Shown here piece by piece: positions 18,845 through 27,454 of a stretch of DNA of 64,000 nt. A program made the position numbers and the translations under genes. The DNA comes from Rhizorhapis sp. SPR117 (lineage in GTDB: Bacteria > Pseudomonadota > Alphaproteobacteria > Sphingomonadales > Sphingomonadaceae). The notes under the pieces are model-generated. The model did not search any database. It was not told the DNA's origin and saw nothing but the letters and a program-made list of their open reading frames with translations. The DNA is taken from positions 1 through 64,000 of the forward strand of contig NZ_JAKKIE010000003.1 of assembly GCF_021742065.1 (NCBI RefSeq), written 5' to 3'. Numbering within the stretch: position 1 is the stretch's first letter; every line of letters begins with the position of its first letter.

Positions 18845-19405
18845 TCAACTGCTGTTGGGGCGAGCTTCCGGCTTTTCCGGCGTGGCAACGGCCGGAATTG
18901 GCGCGCGCGTTGGCGCTCCGCAGTCGCCCGAGCTGCTCGAGACGACCTTCGGCTGCCGATCGGCCCCGAGCGAGATCACCTGGATGCTTCGGCTGCACAT
19001 GCCGTTGCCCGTGCTTGTCGAGACGAAGCGATAGCTCACCGTTCCGGCTGGCAGGCTGTCGAACGTGGCGCGGTCCTGGGTTGCGCCGGTTGCCGTCGCG
19101 GCGTCGATCATTCGCACCCGCTGCAACATGGCATAAAACTGCCGATCCATGTCGGCGGCGATCCGGTCGAACAGGGTGATAGGCGAGGCGATCGCCAGGT
19201 CGGTGAGGCCCACGGGCACGAACTGCAACACCGGTTCGACAGTGACCTTGGGCGCCACATCGCCCTGATACTCGATCCGCGCCAATGAGCCGTCGGGCAG
19301 GTCGACGGTCATGACCCGGTTGTGATTGGCGGCCGCCAGGGCCGTTCCCGCAATGGCAGCCGCCGCCGCGCCGGCCAAGACGGCTGTACGAAGCAATTTT
19401 CGCAT
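18845..19405 (-). CDS. Exported protein of unknown function
   Basis: Encodes 186 aa with a clear signal peptide: MRKLLRTAVLAGAAAAAIAG then cleavage near ALAA. The mature part contains IEYQGDVAPKVTV and two cysteines likely to bridge (GMCSRS, GDCGAP), and a proline-rich C-terminus. A GGA ribosome site favours ATG 19405 over the ATG at 19420. It is the last gene of the Hsp20 operon (38 bp after the NDUFS4-like gene) and so is likely a periplasmic member of the heat-shock response. Family unrecognised. Confidence 0.65.
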   Translation of the reverse strand: MRKLLRTAVLAGAAAAAIAGTALAAANHNRVMTVDLPDGSLARIEYQGDVAPKVTVEPVLQFVPVGLTDLAIASPITLFDRIAADMDRQFYAMLQRVRMIDAATATGATQDRATFDSLPAGTVSYRFVSTSTGNGMCSRSIQVISLGADRQPKVVSSSSGDCGAPTRAPIPAVATPEKPEARPNSS

Positions 19406-19443
19406 CAAACGTCCTTTCATTGCTGGTTGTGGAGTCGTGAAAT

Positions 19444-19932
19444 CTATCCGGCCAAGCTGAACCGCGGATGACAATCCTCCTCCATATTGGAGACCGGATC
19501 GACGGCGCACCAACGTGCAGGCGGCCCCTTGGACGAGCAGCATGAAATGCGGAGCTGCTCTGTTGACAGGGGAGCGGCGACCGAACGCCGATCGGAAGGC
19601 GGCCCATGGATCGAGAACCGCACGCCCTGACGCCGGCAAAAGTCCATCGCCGAATCGCGATCGGCGAAGCGCAGCTCGATCGTCTCGAGCGGATCGCCGC
19701 TGCCGGTCCAGCCGGTCAGCGGATCCGCTCTCGGGGCCCAGCGGGGCGCGAAGCGGATCCGCCACTGGCCAAGCCGGGCGCGCCCGCCCTGATGGGTGGC
19801 GCGCGGCACCGGCTCGACCACGGCGCAGGCATCGGGCGGCAGCGCGCTCGCTGTGCCGGGCCCGGCGCTGTTGTCATTGGCGGATGGCCCGGAACCGGGG
19901 TTCCGGGCCGGGCCGTCAGGCCGCCTTGCCAT
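19444..19932 (-). CDS. NDUFS4-like protein (ETC complex I subunit family)
   Basis: The 162-aa product has the pattern of the accessory complex I subunit NDUFS4: LGQWRIRFAPRWAPRADP, GWTGSGDPLETIELRF, then AMDFCRRQGVRFSIH. In mitochondria and alphaproteobacteria this family stabilises NADH dehydrogenase; here it lies in an Hsp20 operon, not with nuo genes. The C-terminal 50 residues (Cys-rich, ending HPRFSLAG) are not typical of the family. The start is uncertain (19932 or 19953); it overlaps the upstream Hsp20 stop by 17 bp. Confidence 0.7.
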   Translation of the reverse strand: MARRPDGPARNPGSGPSANDNSAGPGTASALPPDACAVVEPVPRATHQGGRARLGQWRIRFAPRWAPRADPLTGWTGSGDPLETIELRFADRDSAMDFCRRQGVRFSIHGPPSDRRSVAAPLSTEQLRISCCSSKGPPARWCAVDPVSNMEEDCHPRFSLAG

Positions 19933-20437
19933 TGACGGGAATGCGGCGGACATTCTCGTTCGCCGCCTCCGTCTTAGGCAGGGTTACCGTGAGCACACCG
20001 TTCTTGAAGGTCGCGTTTGCCTTGTCGCGGTCGACACTCTGGGGCAGGCCGATGCGCCGTTCGAAGCGGCCATAGCTGCGCTCCGAATAGCCGCGGTCCC
20101 TGTCCTCGACCTCCGAGCGCTTTTCACCCCGCAGGGTAAGGACGCCGTCCTCGACGGTGATCTCGACATCCTTCTCGTCGAGACCCGGCAGTTCGGCCGT
20201 GACGCGGATCTCCTTGTCGGTCTCGCCGAGCTCGACATGCGGCCAGCCGGCAGCGCGGTCGAAGCCGGCGAAGGCGGGCACGCCGAAGCCGCGGAAGGCG
20301 TCGTCGAACAGCCGGTTCATCCCGCGATGGAGCGAGAGCAACGGATGAGTGTCATTGTCGCGGTTGCGCTCGACGCCGACCGGGACGGGGAGCCGGTTTT
20401 CCTGCCGGCTCCAGGGAATGAGATCACGAAATGCCAT
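19916..20437 (-). CDS. Hsp20 / alpha-crystallin small heat-shock protein
   Basis: Encodes 173 aa with an N-terminal region (MAFRDLIPWSR) then an alpha-crystallin domain: ITVEDGVLTLRGEKRSEVE and FKNGVLTVTLPK, and C-terminal VRRIPVN, the IxI/V anchor that binds partner subunits. It holds unfolding proteins in an ATP-independent manner. The ATG at 20437 follows a GGAG site; the longer frame is not family-like. Second gene of the operon, 96 bp after the IbpA-like Hsp20. Confidence 0.92.
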   Translation of the reverse strand: MAFRDLIPWSRQENRLPVPVGVERNRDNDTHPLLSLHRGMNRLFDDAFRGFGVPAFAGFDRAAGWPHVELGETDKEIRVTAELPGLDEKDVEITVEDGVLTLRGEKRSEVEDRDRGYSERSYGRFERRIGLPQSVDRDKANATFKNGVLTVTLPKTEAANENVRRIPVNGKAA

Positions 20438-20533
20438 GATGATCATCTCCTTTTCTGGCTGGAAGTTGGTGGACCCTGCCGGTCGCCGCTGGCGGGGGGT
20501 TGCGGCGGCGCCGGCAGGCCACTTTGCCAAGGA

Positions 20534-21007
20534 TCAGGCCGCTTCGAGGGCCTTGTCCTTGGGCGCTTCGATCCGATCCTGGGCAGTCGTGCTGCCGCTG
20601 ATCGTGATCTTACGCGGCTTCATCGCCTCGGGGACGACACGCTTGAGCGCGATGCTCAACAGGCCGTTCTCGAAGCTGGCGTTGCCGGCCTCGACGAAAT
20701 CGGCGAGCTGGAAGCGCCGCTCGAAGGCGCGCGCGGCGATACCGCGGTGCAGATACTCGGCCTTGCCGTCGTCGTCGGCGCGCTTGCCGGTGACGCTGAG
20801 AAGGTTCTGCTGGGCGACCACCTCGATATCCTCGGGGCGGAAGCCGGCGACCGCCAGCGTGATGCGATAGCTGTCATCGCCTTCCCTCAGAATGTCGAAA
20901 GGCGGATAGCCATCGTCTTCACGCGCGCCCGCCTCGAGCAGGTTGAAGAGGCGGTCGAAGCCGACGGTCGAGCGCCGATAGGGCGCAAAGTCGAAGTTGG
21001 TTCTCAT
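20534..21007 (-). CDS. IbpA-like small heat-shock protein
   Basis: Encodes 157 aa opening MRTNFDFAPYRRSTVGFDRLFNLL, the class A (IbpA) signature, followed by an alpha-crystallin domain (YRITLAVAGFRPEDIEV, NASFENGLLSIALKRVVPE) and the IKI-like anchor (RKITI). It binds aggregates for later refolding. GGAGG precedes ATG 21007. It heads a four-gene operon, with a perfect RpoH promoter and a ROSE-like leader. Confidence 0.93.
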   Translation of the reverse strand: MRTNFDFAPYRRSTVGFDRLFNLLEAGAREDDGYPPFDILREGDDSYRITLAVAGFRPEDIEVVAQQNLLSVTGKRADDDGKAEYLHRGIAARAFERRFQLADFVEAGNASFENGLLSIALKRVVPEAMKPRKITISGSTTAQDRIEAPKDKALEAA

Positions 21008-21011
21008 CTCC

Positions 21012-21035
21012 AAATCCTCCTGGTGAAGCAACTTG
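21012..21035 (-). promoter_or_regulatory. ROSE-like RNA thermometer hairpin of hsp20
   Basis: Just upstream of the IbpA-like start, the leader reads TTGCTTC-ACCA-GGAGGA. The GGAG of the Shine-Dalgarno can pair with CTTC, and the flanking G of TTGCT faces a G in the ribosome site, which is the conserved feature of ROSE thermometers (U(U/C)GCU anti-SD with a G-G pair). The leader is about 100 nt from the predicted transcription start, the normal ROSE length. This would block translation at low temperature. Confidence 0.5.
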
Positions 21036-21113
21036 GGCATGAGAAGCGCCGGAAACGGAGAGCCGGCACCCTCTGTGTCCAGCCGGACCCGGTATTGGCG
21101 TCCGGCATGGATC

Positions 21114-21141
21114 AGATAGGAGCGCAAAAGCTCTCTTCAAG
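21114..21141 (-). promoter_or_regulatory. RpoH heat-shock promoter of the hsp20 operon
   Basis: CTTG (21138-21141), a 17-nt spacer and CCTATCT (21114-21120) match the alphaproteobacterial sigma-32 consensus CTTG-N17-CYTATNT at every position. It is oriented toward the IbpA-like gene and predicts a leader of about 100 nt. Confidence 0.8.
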
Positions 21142-21357
21142 ATCCTATAAATCATGTCGCAATCGCGTCGGGCGAATTGATATTTCCTCGTCCGTAGATT
21201 CGCCAGCGCCGAGAAGGGCGGCCAGCCAAGCTCCCGCCAGGAACCACCAAAATCGAGAAGCAATGATAGCAACCAAATGCTGTTCCTCATTTTCCGATGG
21301 CACGTTCGCGCACTGCTAACGACGGGGCGCATCGCCGATTCGCTAGCCTTGTATTGC

Positions 21358-22119
21358 TCAGGGCAGATATCGGCTTGGAGGAACACCCAAAATACGTCGG
21401 AACATCGTCGAGAAGTTCGCCGGGCTGTCATAACCGAGATCGAGTGCGATCGCTGTCACAGATTCGCCCGCAGCGAGCCGCGGCAAGGCCACGGACAGAC
21501 AAGCCTGCTGGCGCCACTCCGCAAAGCTCATTCCCGTCTCGCGCCGGAAAAGCCGAGTAAAGCGACGGCGATTCATCGCGAGAACATCCGCCCATTGGTC
21601 GATCGTCGCTGTCGCTTGCGGTCGCTCCAGAAAAAGGTGGCACTGCGCTGCCAGCTTGGCCTCGCGTGGAAAGGGAACGGCCAGCGGGATCACCGGCGCC
21701 TCTTCGAGTTCGGCCACGAGCAGCTTCATGACAAGTCCGTCGCGCCCGACCTCGTCATATTCGAGCGGTACCACGGCGGCTGCGAGCAGGAGCTGGCGCA
21801 GCAAAGGTGAAATCGCGACGACGCGACAGGATCGGCCGAAGTCGCGACAGGCACGCGGTTCGATCAGCACGCTGCGGGTTTGGACCGCGCCAACCATGCG
21901 TGTCGCATGTGGTGTTCCACCCGGAATCCAGACGGCGCGCTCTGGCGGTGCGACCCAGGCGCCGTCGGGCGTGCTCACTGCGATGACGCCGCTTGCCGCA
22001 TAGAGCAACTGTACGCGCCGATGCTTGTGCTCGGCGAGCTCGAAGGACGGCGGATAATCATTCCCGATCCCGACCACGGGCCTCGGAACATCCTCATGAT
22101 CATCTGGATGGCGGTGCAT
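21358..22119 (-). CDS. AraC-family transcriptional regulator
   Basis: Encodes 253 aa: an N-terminal cupin-like sensor (HKHRRVQLLYAASG, WIPGGTPHA) and a C-terminal AraC-type double helix-turn-helix (FRRETGMSFAEWRQQ, LDLGYDSPANFSTMFRRILG). The architecture resembles NimR/YeaM, which control nearby efflux genes. It is divergent from the Fsr-like exporter with a 93-bp shared intergenic region, so it very probably regulates that gene and itself. Confidence 0.9.
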   Translation of the reverse strand: MHRHPDDHEDVPRPVVGIGNDYPPSFELAEHKHRRVQLLYAASGVIAVSTPDGAWVAPPERAVWIPGGTPHATRMVGAVQTRSVLIEPRACRDFGRSCRVVAISPLLRQLLLAAAVVPLEYDEVGRDGLVMKLLVAELEEAPVIPLAVPFPREAKLAAQCHLFLERPQATATIDQWADVLAMNRRRFTRLFRRETGMSFAEWRQQACLSVALPRLAAGESVTAIALDLGYDSPANFSTMFRRILGVPPSRYLP

Positions 22120-22212
22120 AGGACTGCCCTGCTCTCAAAGTCGATTGGCCCATATGTCGAAGCGGGACGCGCTGGGAAAGGCTAAGCGCCCCTCTCCAGG
22201 GAAGGAGCGCGA

Positions 22213-23418
22213 ATGAACGAGACGATAACGCCGACGTCGAAGCCTCAGGCAGCGACCGAGACAGTGTTCGGCGTGATCGTTGCGATCAGCTTCTGCCACC
22301 TGCTCAACGACATGATGCAGTCGCTTCTTCCGGCCATCTATCCGGGGCTCAAGGCCGAGTTCGGTCTAAGCTTCGGCCAGATCGGCCTCGTAACGCTCGC
22401 CTACCAGGTTACCGCCTCGATCCTACAGCCTTTGGTCGGCCTGTATGCGGACAAGAGGCCGACGCCGCTTGCATTGCCGGGCGGTACGCTCTTCTCGCTC
22501 GCCGGCCTCGCGGTGCTATCCGCGGCGCACAGCTACGCCCTTGTGCTGCTCGGCGCGTCGCTGCTCGGTGTAGGTTCTTCTGTCTTCCATCCCGAATCCT
22601 CCCGCGTCGCCCGCATGGCCGCGGGGCGACGGCACGGCCTAGCGCAGTCGCTGTTCCAGGTCGGCGGTAATGCCGGCCAGGCGCTGGGCCCACTCGCCGC
22701 CGCTTTGGTCGTCGTGCGCTGGGGGCAGTCGAGTCTCGCTTTCTTCGCATTGCTGGCGCTGCTCTCGGGCGCCGTGCTTTGGAACGTCGCCAGCTGGTAT
22801 CGCCACCACGGCTTGATTCGCTTGAAGGCGGGAGTGCGGGTTTCCGCCGTGGGTCGGCTGGCCGAGGTTCGCGCCGCTCGTGGTATTTCGATCCTGCTGG
22901 CGCTGATCTTCTCGAAATATGTCTATCTCGCCAGCCTCACGAGCTACTTCACCTTTTATCTGATCCACCGCTTCGGCGTGTCGGTGCAGAATGCGCAGCT
23001 CCATCTTTTCGCCTTCCTCGCGGCGGTAGCGATGGGCACTGTCGCCGGCGGTCCGCTCGGCGACCGCTTCGGACGCAAATACGTAATCTGGTTCTCGATC
23101 CTGGGCTGCCTGCCGTTCACACTGCTGCTGCCTCACGTCGGCCTGTTCTGGACAGGGCCGCTGACGATTGTGATCGGCCTGATCCTGGCCTCCGCGTTTC
23201 CCGCGATCGTCGTGTTCGCGCAGGAGCTGGTGCCGGGCAAGGTCGGGATGATCTCGGGACTGTTTTTCGGCTTTTCCTTCGGCATGGGCGGGCTCGGCGC
23301 AGCGGTGCTCGGCTGGCTCGCCGACCTGACCAGCATCGAGACGGTCTATCAGCTCTGCGCCTTCCTGCCTGCGATCGGGTTGCTCACCGCGCTGCTTCCC
23401 GACATCGAACAGAACTGA
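22213..23418 (+). CDS. MFS transporter, fosmidomycin-resistance (Fsr) family
   Basis: Encodes 401 aa with about 12 membrane helices. The opening segment SFCHLLNDMMQSLLPAIYP, then QPLVGLYADKRP and GGNAGQALGPL are signatures of the Fsr branch of major facilitator exporters, which confer resistance to fosmidomycin and similar compounds in E. coli. The native substrate here is unknown. Divergent from the AraC regulator. Confidence 0.88.
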   Translation: MNETITPTSKPQAATETVFGVIVAISFCHLLNDMMQSLLPAIYPGLKAEFGLSFGQIGLVTLAYQVTASILQPLVGLYADKRPTPLALPGGTLFSLAGLAVLSAAHSYALVLLGASLLGVGSSVFHPESSRVARMAAGRRHGLAQSLFQVGGNAGQALGPLAAALVVVRWGQSSLAFFALLALLSGAVLWNVASWYRHHGLIRLKAGVRVSAVGRLAEVRAARGISILLALIFSKYVYLASLTSYFTFYLIHRFGVSVQNAQLHLFAFLAAVAMGTVAGGPLGDRFGRKYVIWFSILGCLPFTLLLPHVGLFWTGPLTIVIGLILASAFPAIVVFAQELVPGKVGMISGLFFGFSFGMGGLGAAVLGWLADLTSIETVYQLCAFLPAIGLLTALLPDIEQN

Positions 23419-23692
23419 GTGGCCGGCCTTGCGGTGCCGGTAATGCAGCAATTGCCGCATCTGAAGCGCGCCGATGAAGAGGTCGGTATGCCTTTCATGC
23501 CAGAAAAGGAGAGCCGTTGTACCTCTTCGGCTGAGCGCGCCCGGCTATCGGACGCCTTGGCAGATCCCGCAAAGCTGCGGTCGTCTGACCCATACGTAGA
23601 TGACCCGATAGGGAGGCAAGGCTTCGTGGCCTAGTGACTGCGAAACGCGGGATTAAAGCCCAGCGGACCGACACATCGCAGGAGGTTCACAG

Positions 23693-24526
23693 GTGAGTTA
23701 CGCACGTCTGATGGTCCATCTCGAGCTCGGCAAGTCGAACGCCGCGCTGCTCACTGTCGCCGGTGATCTCGCCGAGCGATCTCATGCCAGCCTTGTCGGA
23801 ATTGCCGCCGCGCAGCCATTGGTCGCCACCCCATATGCCGGCGCCTTCATCTCCGGAGAAGCGATCGAGCTCGACCGAGCGGAGATCGAACGCGAAGCGA
23901 AGGTCGCACAGTCCGAATTTCAGACGATATTGAGTGGTCGCGTCGCTGATCTGGAATGGCGCTGCATGGAAACGACCGCGCTGCTTTCGGACTACTTGGC
24001 GAGCGAGGCGCGCAGCGTCGATGTCATTGTTACGGCACCCGATCGTGGCGGAGGGTTGCTTCCGGATACCCGACGCACCAGTGTTGGTGACCTGGTGATG
24101 CGCGCCGGACGGCCGGTAATCATTGTTCCGACGCATGCTACCGGGCTAAAGCCGGAGCGCGCGCTCGTCGCCTGGAAGGACTGTCGCGAGGCACGGCGCG
24201 CCGCGCTCGATGCTTTGCCGCTGCTCGAAATCGCCGGTCATGTGACAGTGGTCGAGGTCGCGAGGAAGGAGGACGAGGCTGCGGCGAGGCGGCGCCTGAC
24301 AGATGTGGCCGATTGGCTCAAGCGCCATGGGATCCTGGCAGAGATCCTCGTCTCGCCGGCGACCGGTGATGATGTCGCGGCCCTTTCGACACTCGCGAGG
24401 GCAGAACGCGCCGACGTCATCGTCGCGGGTGCCTATGGACACAGCCGGCTCCGAGAGTGGACGTTCGGAGGCATGACCGCTGATTTGTTGCTGAATCCCG
24501 CATGTTGTGTGCTGCTGTCCCGCTGA
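23693..24526 (+). CDS. Universal stress protein (tandem UspA)
   Basis: Encodes 277 aa with two UspA folds in tandem. The second ends with GAYGHSRLREWTFGGMTADLL, the nucleotide-binding G-2x-G-9x-G(S/T)-like loop of ATP-binding UspA proteins. The GTG start follows an AGGAGG site. One of five USP genes in the island; their similar C-termini suggest duplication. Such proteins accumulate in starvation, hypoxia and stationary phase. Confidence 0.9.
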   Translation: MSYARLMVHLELGKSNAALLTVAGDLAERSHASLVGIAAAQPLVATPYAGAFISGEAIELDRAEIEREAKVAQSEFQTILSGRVADLEWRCMETTALLSDYLASEARSVDVIVTAPDRGGGLLPDTRRTSVGDLVMRAGRPVIIVPTHATGLKPERALVAWKDCREARRAALDALPLLEIAGHVTVVEVARKEDEAAARRRLTDVADWLKRHGILAEILVSPATGDDVAALSTLARAERADVIVAGAYGHSRLREWTFGGMTADLLLNPACCVLLSR

Positions 24527-24739
24527 CCATTTTCGAGACGCTGCAGGACAGCCGGGTTCGGCGCGAATGCGCGATCAATGCCGATGACCGGACATAATCG
24601 CGCTGCTCGTGCCGCACACGCGCGCCTCGCCGGCGAATTGACGCTCGCGCCAAATAGCGACGAGTATCCGTAACACTACCGATATGCCCGTCAGGGTCGC
24701 AAAGCGAAGCTTTCCTCGCTTACGAAAAGGGGAATCTCC

Positions 24740-24853
24740 ATGCATACGATAGCTAGAATTCGTCAGTCGGTCGATGTCATCTTCCTGTACGGTTTGGCAG
24801 CGGGGCTGATGTGGCTCATCGCCGCAACCATCATGGCAAAGCTCCCGGAATGA
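24740..24853 (+). CDS. 37-aa single-span membrane microprotein
   Basis: A short frame, MHTIARIRQSVDVIFLYGLAA and onward, of 37 aa, has one hydrophobic span (VIFLYGLAAGLMWLIAATIM) after a basic N-terminus, so it would sit N-in in the inner membrane. AAGGGGA precedes its ATG, and its stop codon overlaps the ATG of the next gene (ATGA), which supports translation. No family is recognised. Confidence 0.55.
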   Translation: MHTIARIRQSVDVIFLYGLAAGLMWLIAATIMAKLPE

Positions 24854-25473
24854 AGTGTCATCCGCGTGGCGGATGTCTGCTGGCGCTTGGTCTGAGCGCC
24901 TTGCTCGCCTTTCCGGTTTCCGCCCCGGCTCGAACCGCTTCTGCCGCCGCCGAAGCAACCACCCCTACCGGCTTCCGCCTCGATCCTGACGGAACCCTGG
25001 TGCATGAGGGAAGCGGCACTCGCTTTCCGCGGACGCTCGCGGGCTTCACGCGCGTGACGGAACAGGGCTATGATCCGAGCGGCCAGTATGTTTCGGTCGA
25101 ATATCGTGCGCCAGCGCGTGATTCAACAATCGTCGTGCGGATTTCACTGGTTCACATCGAGCAGATGTCCGCCAGAGATCACTATGAAATCATGAAATGG
25201 CTTGCGCGAAGGTATTTCGATGAAAGCACACCGGTATCCGAAGGCCCCGTTCTTCTTCCCGACATGCCTGAAGATTCGGTGTGGCGCGGGCGATTCCGCG
25301 GCAACCGACAAGGCCGGCCGTTTGAATTCAGCCTTACGACGGTCGATTTGGGCTATTGGGGTGCCCGAATTGCAACGGCCTATCCCGAAGCCGGGCATAT
25401 CGAAGCGGAACAGCGGCTCGATGCATTCATACATGGATTGCGCGCCTTGGCACCGTCCAGGACTGCCCGTTAG
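24850..25473 (+). CDS. Exported protein, unknown function
   Basis: Encodes 207 aa with a signal peptide (MKCHPRGGCLLALGLSALLAFPVSA..., cleaved around ARTASA). The mature domain has YDPSGQYVSVEYRAP and an RGRFRGNRQGRPFEFSLTTVDLG strand-rich segment. ATG 24850 is preferred because it overlaps the microprotein stop. I do not recognise the family; a periplasmic role is inferred. Confidence 0.7.
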   Translation: MKCHPRGGCLLALGLSALLAFPVSAPARTASAAAEATTPTGFRLDPDGTLVHEGSGTRFPRTLAGFTRVTEQGYDPSGQYVSVEYRAPARDSTIVVRISLVHIEQMSARDHYEIMKWLARRYFDESTPVSEGPVLLPDMPEDSVWRGRFRGNRQGRPFEFSLTTVDLGYWGARIATAYPEAGHIEAEQRLDAFIHGLRALAPSRTAR

Positions 25474-25856
25474 GGTCGACTTCTTCCGCTGGCTGTTTGC
25501 GCAAGCAGCTCTTCAGGGACGATCTGCGACAATCTATCCTTGGGCGCGCGTCGACCCTTCAATGCGATCTGCAGGATAGGGGTCGCTGCATCTGAAAAGG
25601 TCCGGGTGAAAAGCAGTGTTGTGCACGCGCTTTCGCCGACCAGCCGCTGGGCCGCCCACGAGATGGCCAACATCGACGGCTGCTTCCGTCCGAAGCTTCG
25701 CGAAGGTAGCGCAACAGCCGGGCGATAATCTCGCGATCGAGTGCCGATCCCGCGATCCACCTTCACCTGGGAAATTTACGGAGTTCGGAGCGTTCACCCT
25801 GGCGTTAGATTCTCTGAACCGAATTCCCGGAGGGTAGCTCAGATTGCCTGCTGCGC
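25474..25856. other. Gap without a supported gene
   Basis: About 380 bp. Minus-strand frames of up to 98 codons exist, but none shows family-like pattern, ribosome site or conserved composition. No hairpin with a T-run was seen. It may hold a decayed gene. Confidence 0.4.
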
Positions 25857-26270
25857 GTGACAGATAATCCCGCAGATCCGCAGGTTTCAGAACCGATGGT
25901 CCTCGTGGTCGAAAGCGACGCCGGGCTAAGGCGCGCGATGCACCTTTTGCTCATCGCGCGGGGTTATGGCGTGAAGGCCTACGCAGATGAGGGCTTCCTC
26001 ATCGGCGACCCTGCGACGAGGGATGGAGCGTGCCTGATCGCCGAGTACCGCCCCCCATATGCCGACGGCATCGGTCTCCTGCGTCAACTTCGGGCTGCCC
26101 GCTGGCACCATCCCGCCATCTTAACAACTGACGATCGTTCGGCCGAGACTGAGTCGCGCGCTCACGGTGCGGGCTATGCGCATGTTCTCCGCAAGCCATT
26201 CGCTCATCACGTCCTACTGGACCTCGTCGACGGGGTTCTGTCGCGCGGCCCGCGTCAGGCGCGAGAATGA
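25857..26270 (+). CDS. Pseudo-receiver protein (Asp-to-Glu phosphosite)
   Basis: Encodes 137 aa, a single response-regulator receiver domain. The acidic pocket (VVESD), the Thr (ILTTDD) and the Lys (LRKPF) are in place, but the phospho-acceptor Asp is replaced by Glu in CLIAEYRPPYADG (compare ADYRMPGMDG in the neighbouring receiver). Glu often mimics the phosphorylated state, so this may be constitutively active or unregulated by kinase. No output domain. Convergent with the canonical receiver. Confidence 0.8.
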   Translation: MTDNPADPQVSEPMVLVVESDAGLRRAMHLLLIARGYGVKAYADEGFLIGDPATRDGACLIAEYRPPYADGIGLLRQLRAARWHHPAILTTDDRSAETESRAHGAGYAHVLRKPFAHHVLLDLVDGVLSRGPRQARE

Positions 26271-26328
26271 CACTTCCGGCCATCACGCATTTAAGGTTTG
26301 ATCGCCGGCATAGGTCTGCGGTGCGGTT

Positions 26329-26748
26329 TCACGAGGGAGCCGTACTGAAGGCGGCTGGGTTCGCCGTGATACGGGCGACTGCGTCAACAAGCGCGTGCTC
26401 GCGCAACGGCTTGTCGATGACTATGCTGAAGCCATCCTTCGTCGCCCGCTCCACCAGTTCTGGTGATATATAGGCGGTGATGAGTATCGCCGGTTGCTGC
26501 CATCCTCTCGCACGAAGGAATCGCAGAACTTCGATTCCGTCCATTCCCGGCATGCGATAGTCCGCAACGAGGCAGATCGCCTCATCCGCGAGCGGATCTG
26601 CAAGCAGCGCCGCGCTGGATGCGTATGACCGTATGTCATAGCCTTTGCCATGAAGGAGAAGCTGGAGGGACCGCCGCACGCCCGGGTCGTCCTCCACTAG
26701 CAGGATCTTCGGGCGCGCCGTCGGGAGAACTCCGATGTTGCTACTCAT
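26329..26748 (-). CDS. Single-domain response regulator
   Basis: Encodes 139 aa, one receiver domain with a complete active site: LLVEDD, the Asp in CLVADYRMPGMDG, Thr in ILITAY and Lys in IDKPL. It has no output domain and so is a phosphorelay or allosteric regulator, in the manner of FixT-like or DivK-like proteins. It lies directly downstream of fixJ on the same strand (85 bp), so it may be phosphorylated by the FixL-like kinase. Confidence 0.88.
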   Translation of the reverse strand: MSSNIGVLPTARPKILLVEDDPGVRRSLQLLLHGKGYDIRSYASSAALLADPLADEAICLVADYRMPGMDGIEVLRFLRARGWQQPAILITAYISPELVERATKDGFSIVIDKPLREHALVDAVARITANPAAFSTAPS

Positions 26749-26833
26749 GCTCGTCTCACATTGACCGGCTCAAAAAGCTGGCCGGGTGCAAGGAATCGCA
26801 GCAAAACCGGATCAAGTCGCTACGTAGAGGTCC

Positions 26834-27454
26834 CTATGACCCCTGTCCGACATTGGCGGCGAACGCGATACGTAGCGCGTCGGAGAGGCTGCGGACCCCC
26901 AGCTTTGCCATCAGATTGGCGCGATGCACCTCCACGGTTCGTGGCGATATGCCAAGATCATAGGCGATCGTCTTGTTGGGCAATCCATCAGCCAGGCCCT
27001 TGAGAACGTCCTGCTCGCGCCCCGTCAGCGCCGAAATCATGACCGCGGCGTCGGCGGCGCGGGCCGCACGCCGGCCGCTGTCGTCGAGCCGCTCGAAGGC
27101 GGCGGCGATGGCGTCCAGCATCACTGCCTTCTCAAATGGCTTTTCGATGAACTCGACGGCCCCCGCCTTCATCGCGCGCACTGCAATTGAGATGTCCCCA
27201 TGTCCGGTGAGAATGATGACGGGCATGACGACGCCCCGTTCGCGGAGCGCCTGCTGCACCTCAAGGCCGTCCATCTCGGGCATGCGCACATCGAGCAGGA
27301 TGCATCCCGGCTCGGCGTGGCGCACCTCGCGAAGAAAGGCGACACCCGACGGATAGGTGGAGACCGAAAATCCAGCAGTCTTGAGCATGAAGCCAGCGGA
27401 TCGCCGAATCGATTCCTCATCGTCCACGATATGGATCATACGTCTAGTCGTCAT
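26834..27454 (-). CDS. fixJ: FixJ-like response regulator (REC-LuxR)
   Basis: Encodes 206 aa: receiver ([11 protein letters not shown], Asp in [12 protein letters not shown], Lys in IEKPF) and a C-terminal LuxR-type helix-turn-helix ([33 protein letters not shown]) as in FixJ. The start at 27454 overlaps the kinase stop by 11 bp, so translation is coupled and the pair is certain. Targets are unknown; no fixK gene is visible in the window. Confidence 0.93.
   Translation of the reverse strand: MTTRRMIHIVDDEESIRRSAGFMLKTAGFSVSTYPSGVAFLREVRHAEPGCILLDVRMPEMDGLEVQQALRERGVVMPVIILTGHGDISIAVRAMKAGAVEFIEKPFEKAVMLDAIAAAFERLDDSGRRAARAADAAVMISALTGREQDVLKGLADGLPNKTIAYDLGISPRTVEVHRANLMAKLGVRSLSDALRIAFAANVGQGS

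Noticed and set aside
19796..21319. 507-codon plus-strand frame opposite the hsp20 genes
   Set aside because: Antisense to two clear Hsp20 genes with ribosome sites and a promoter.
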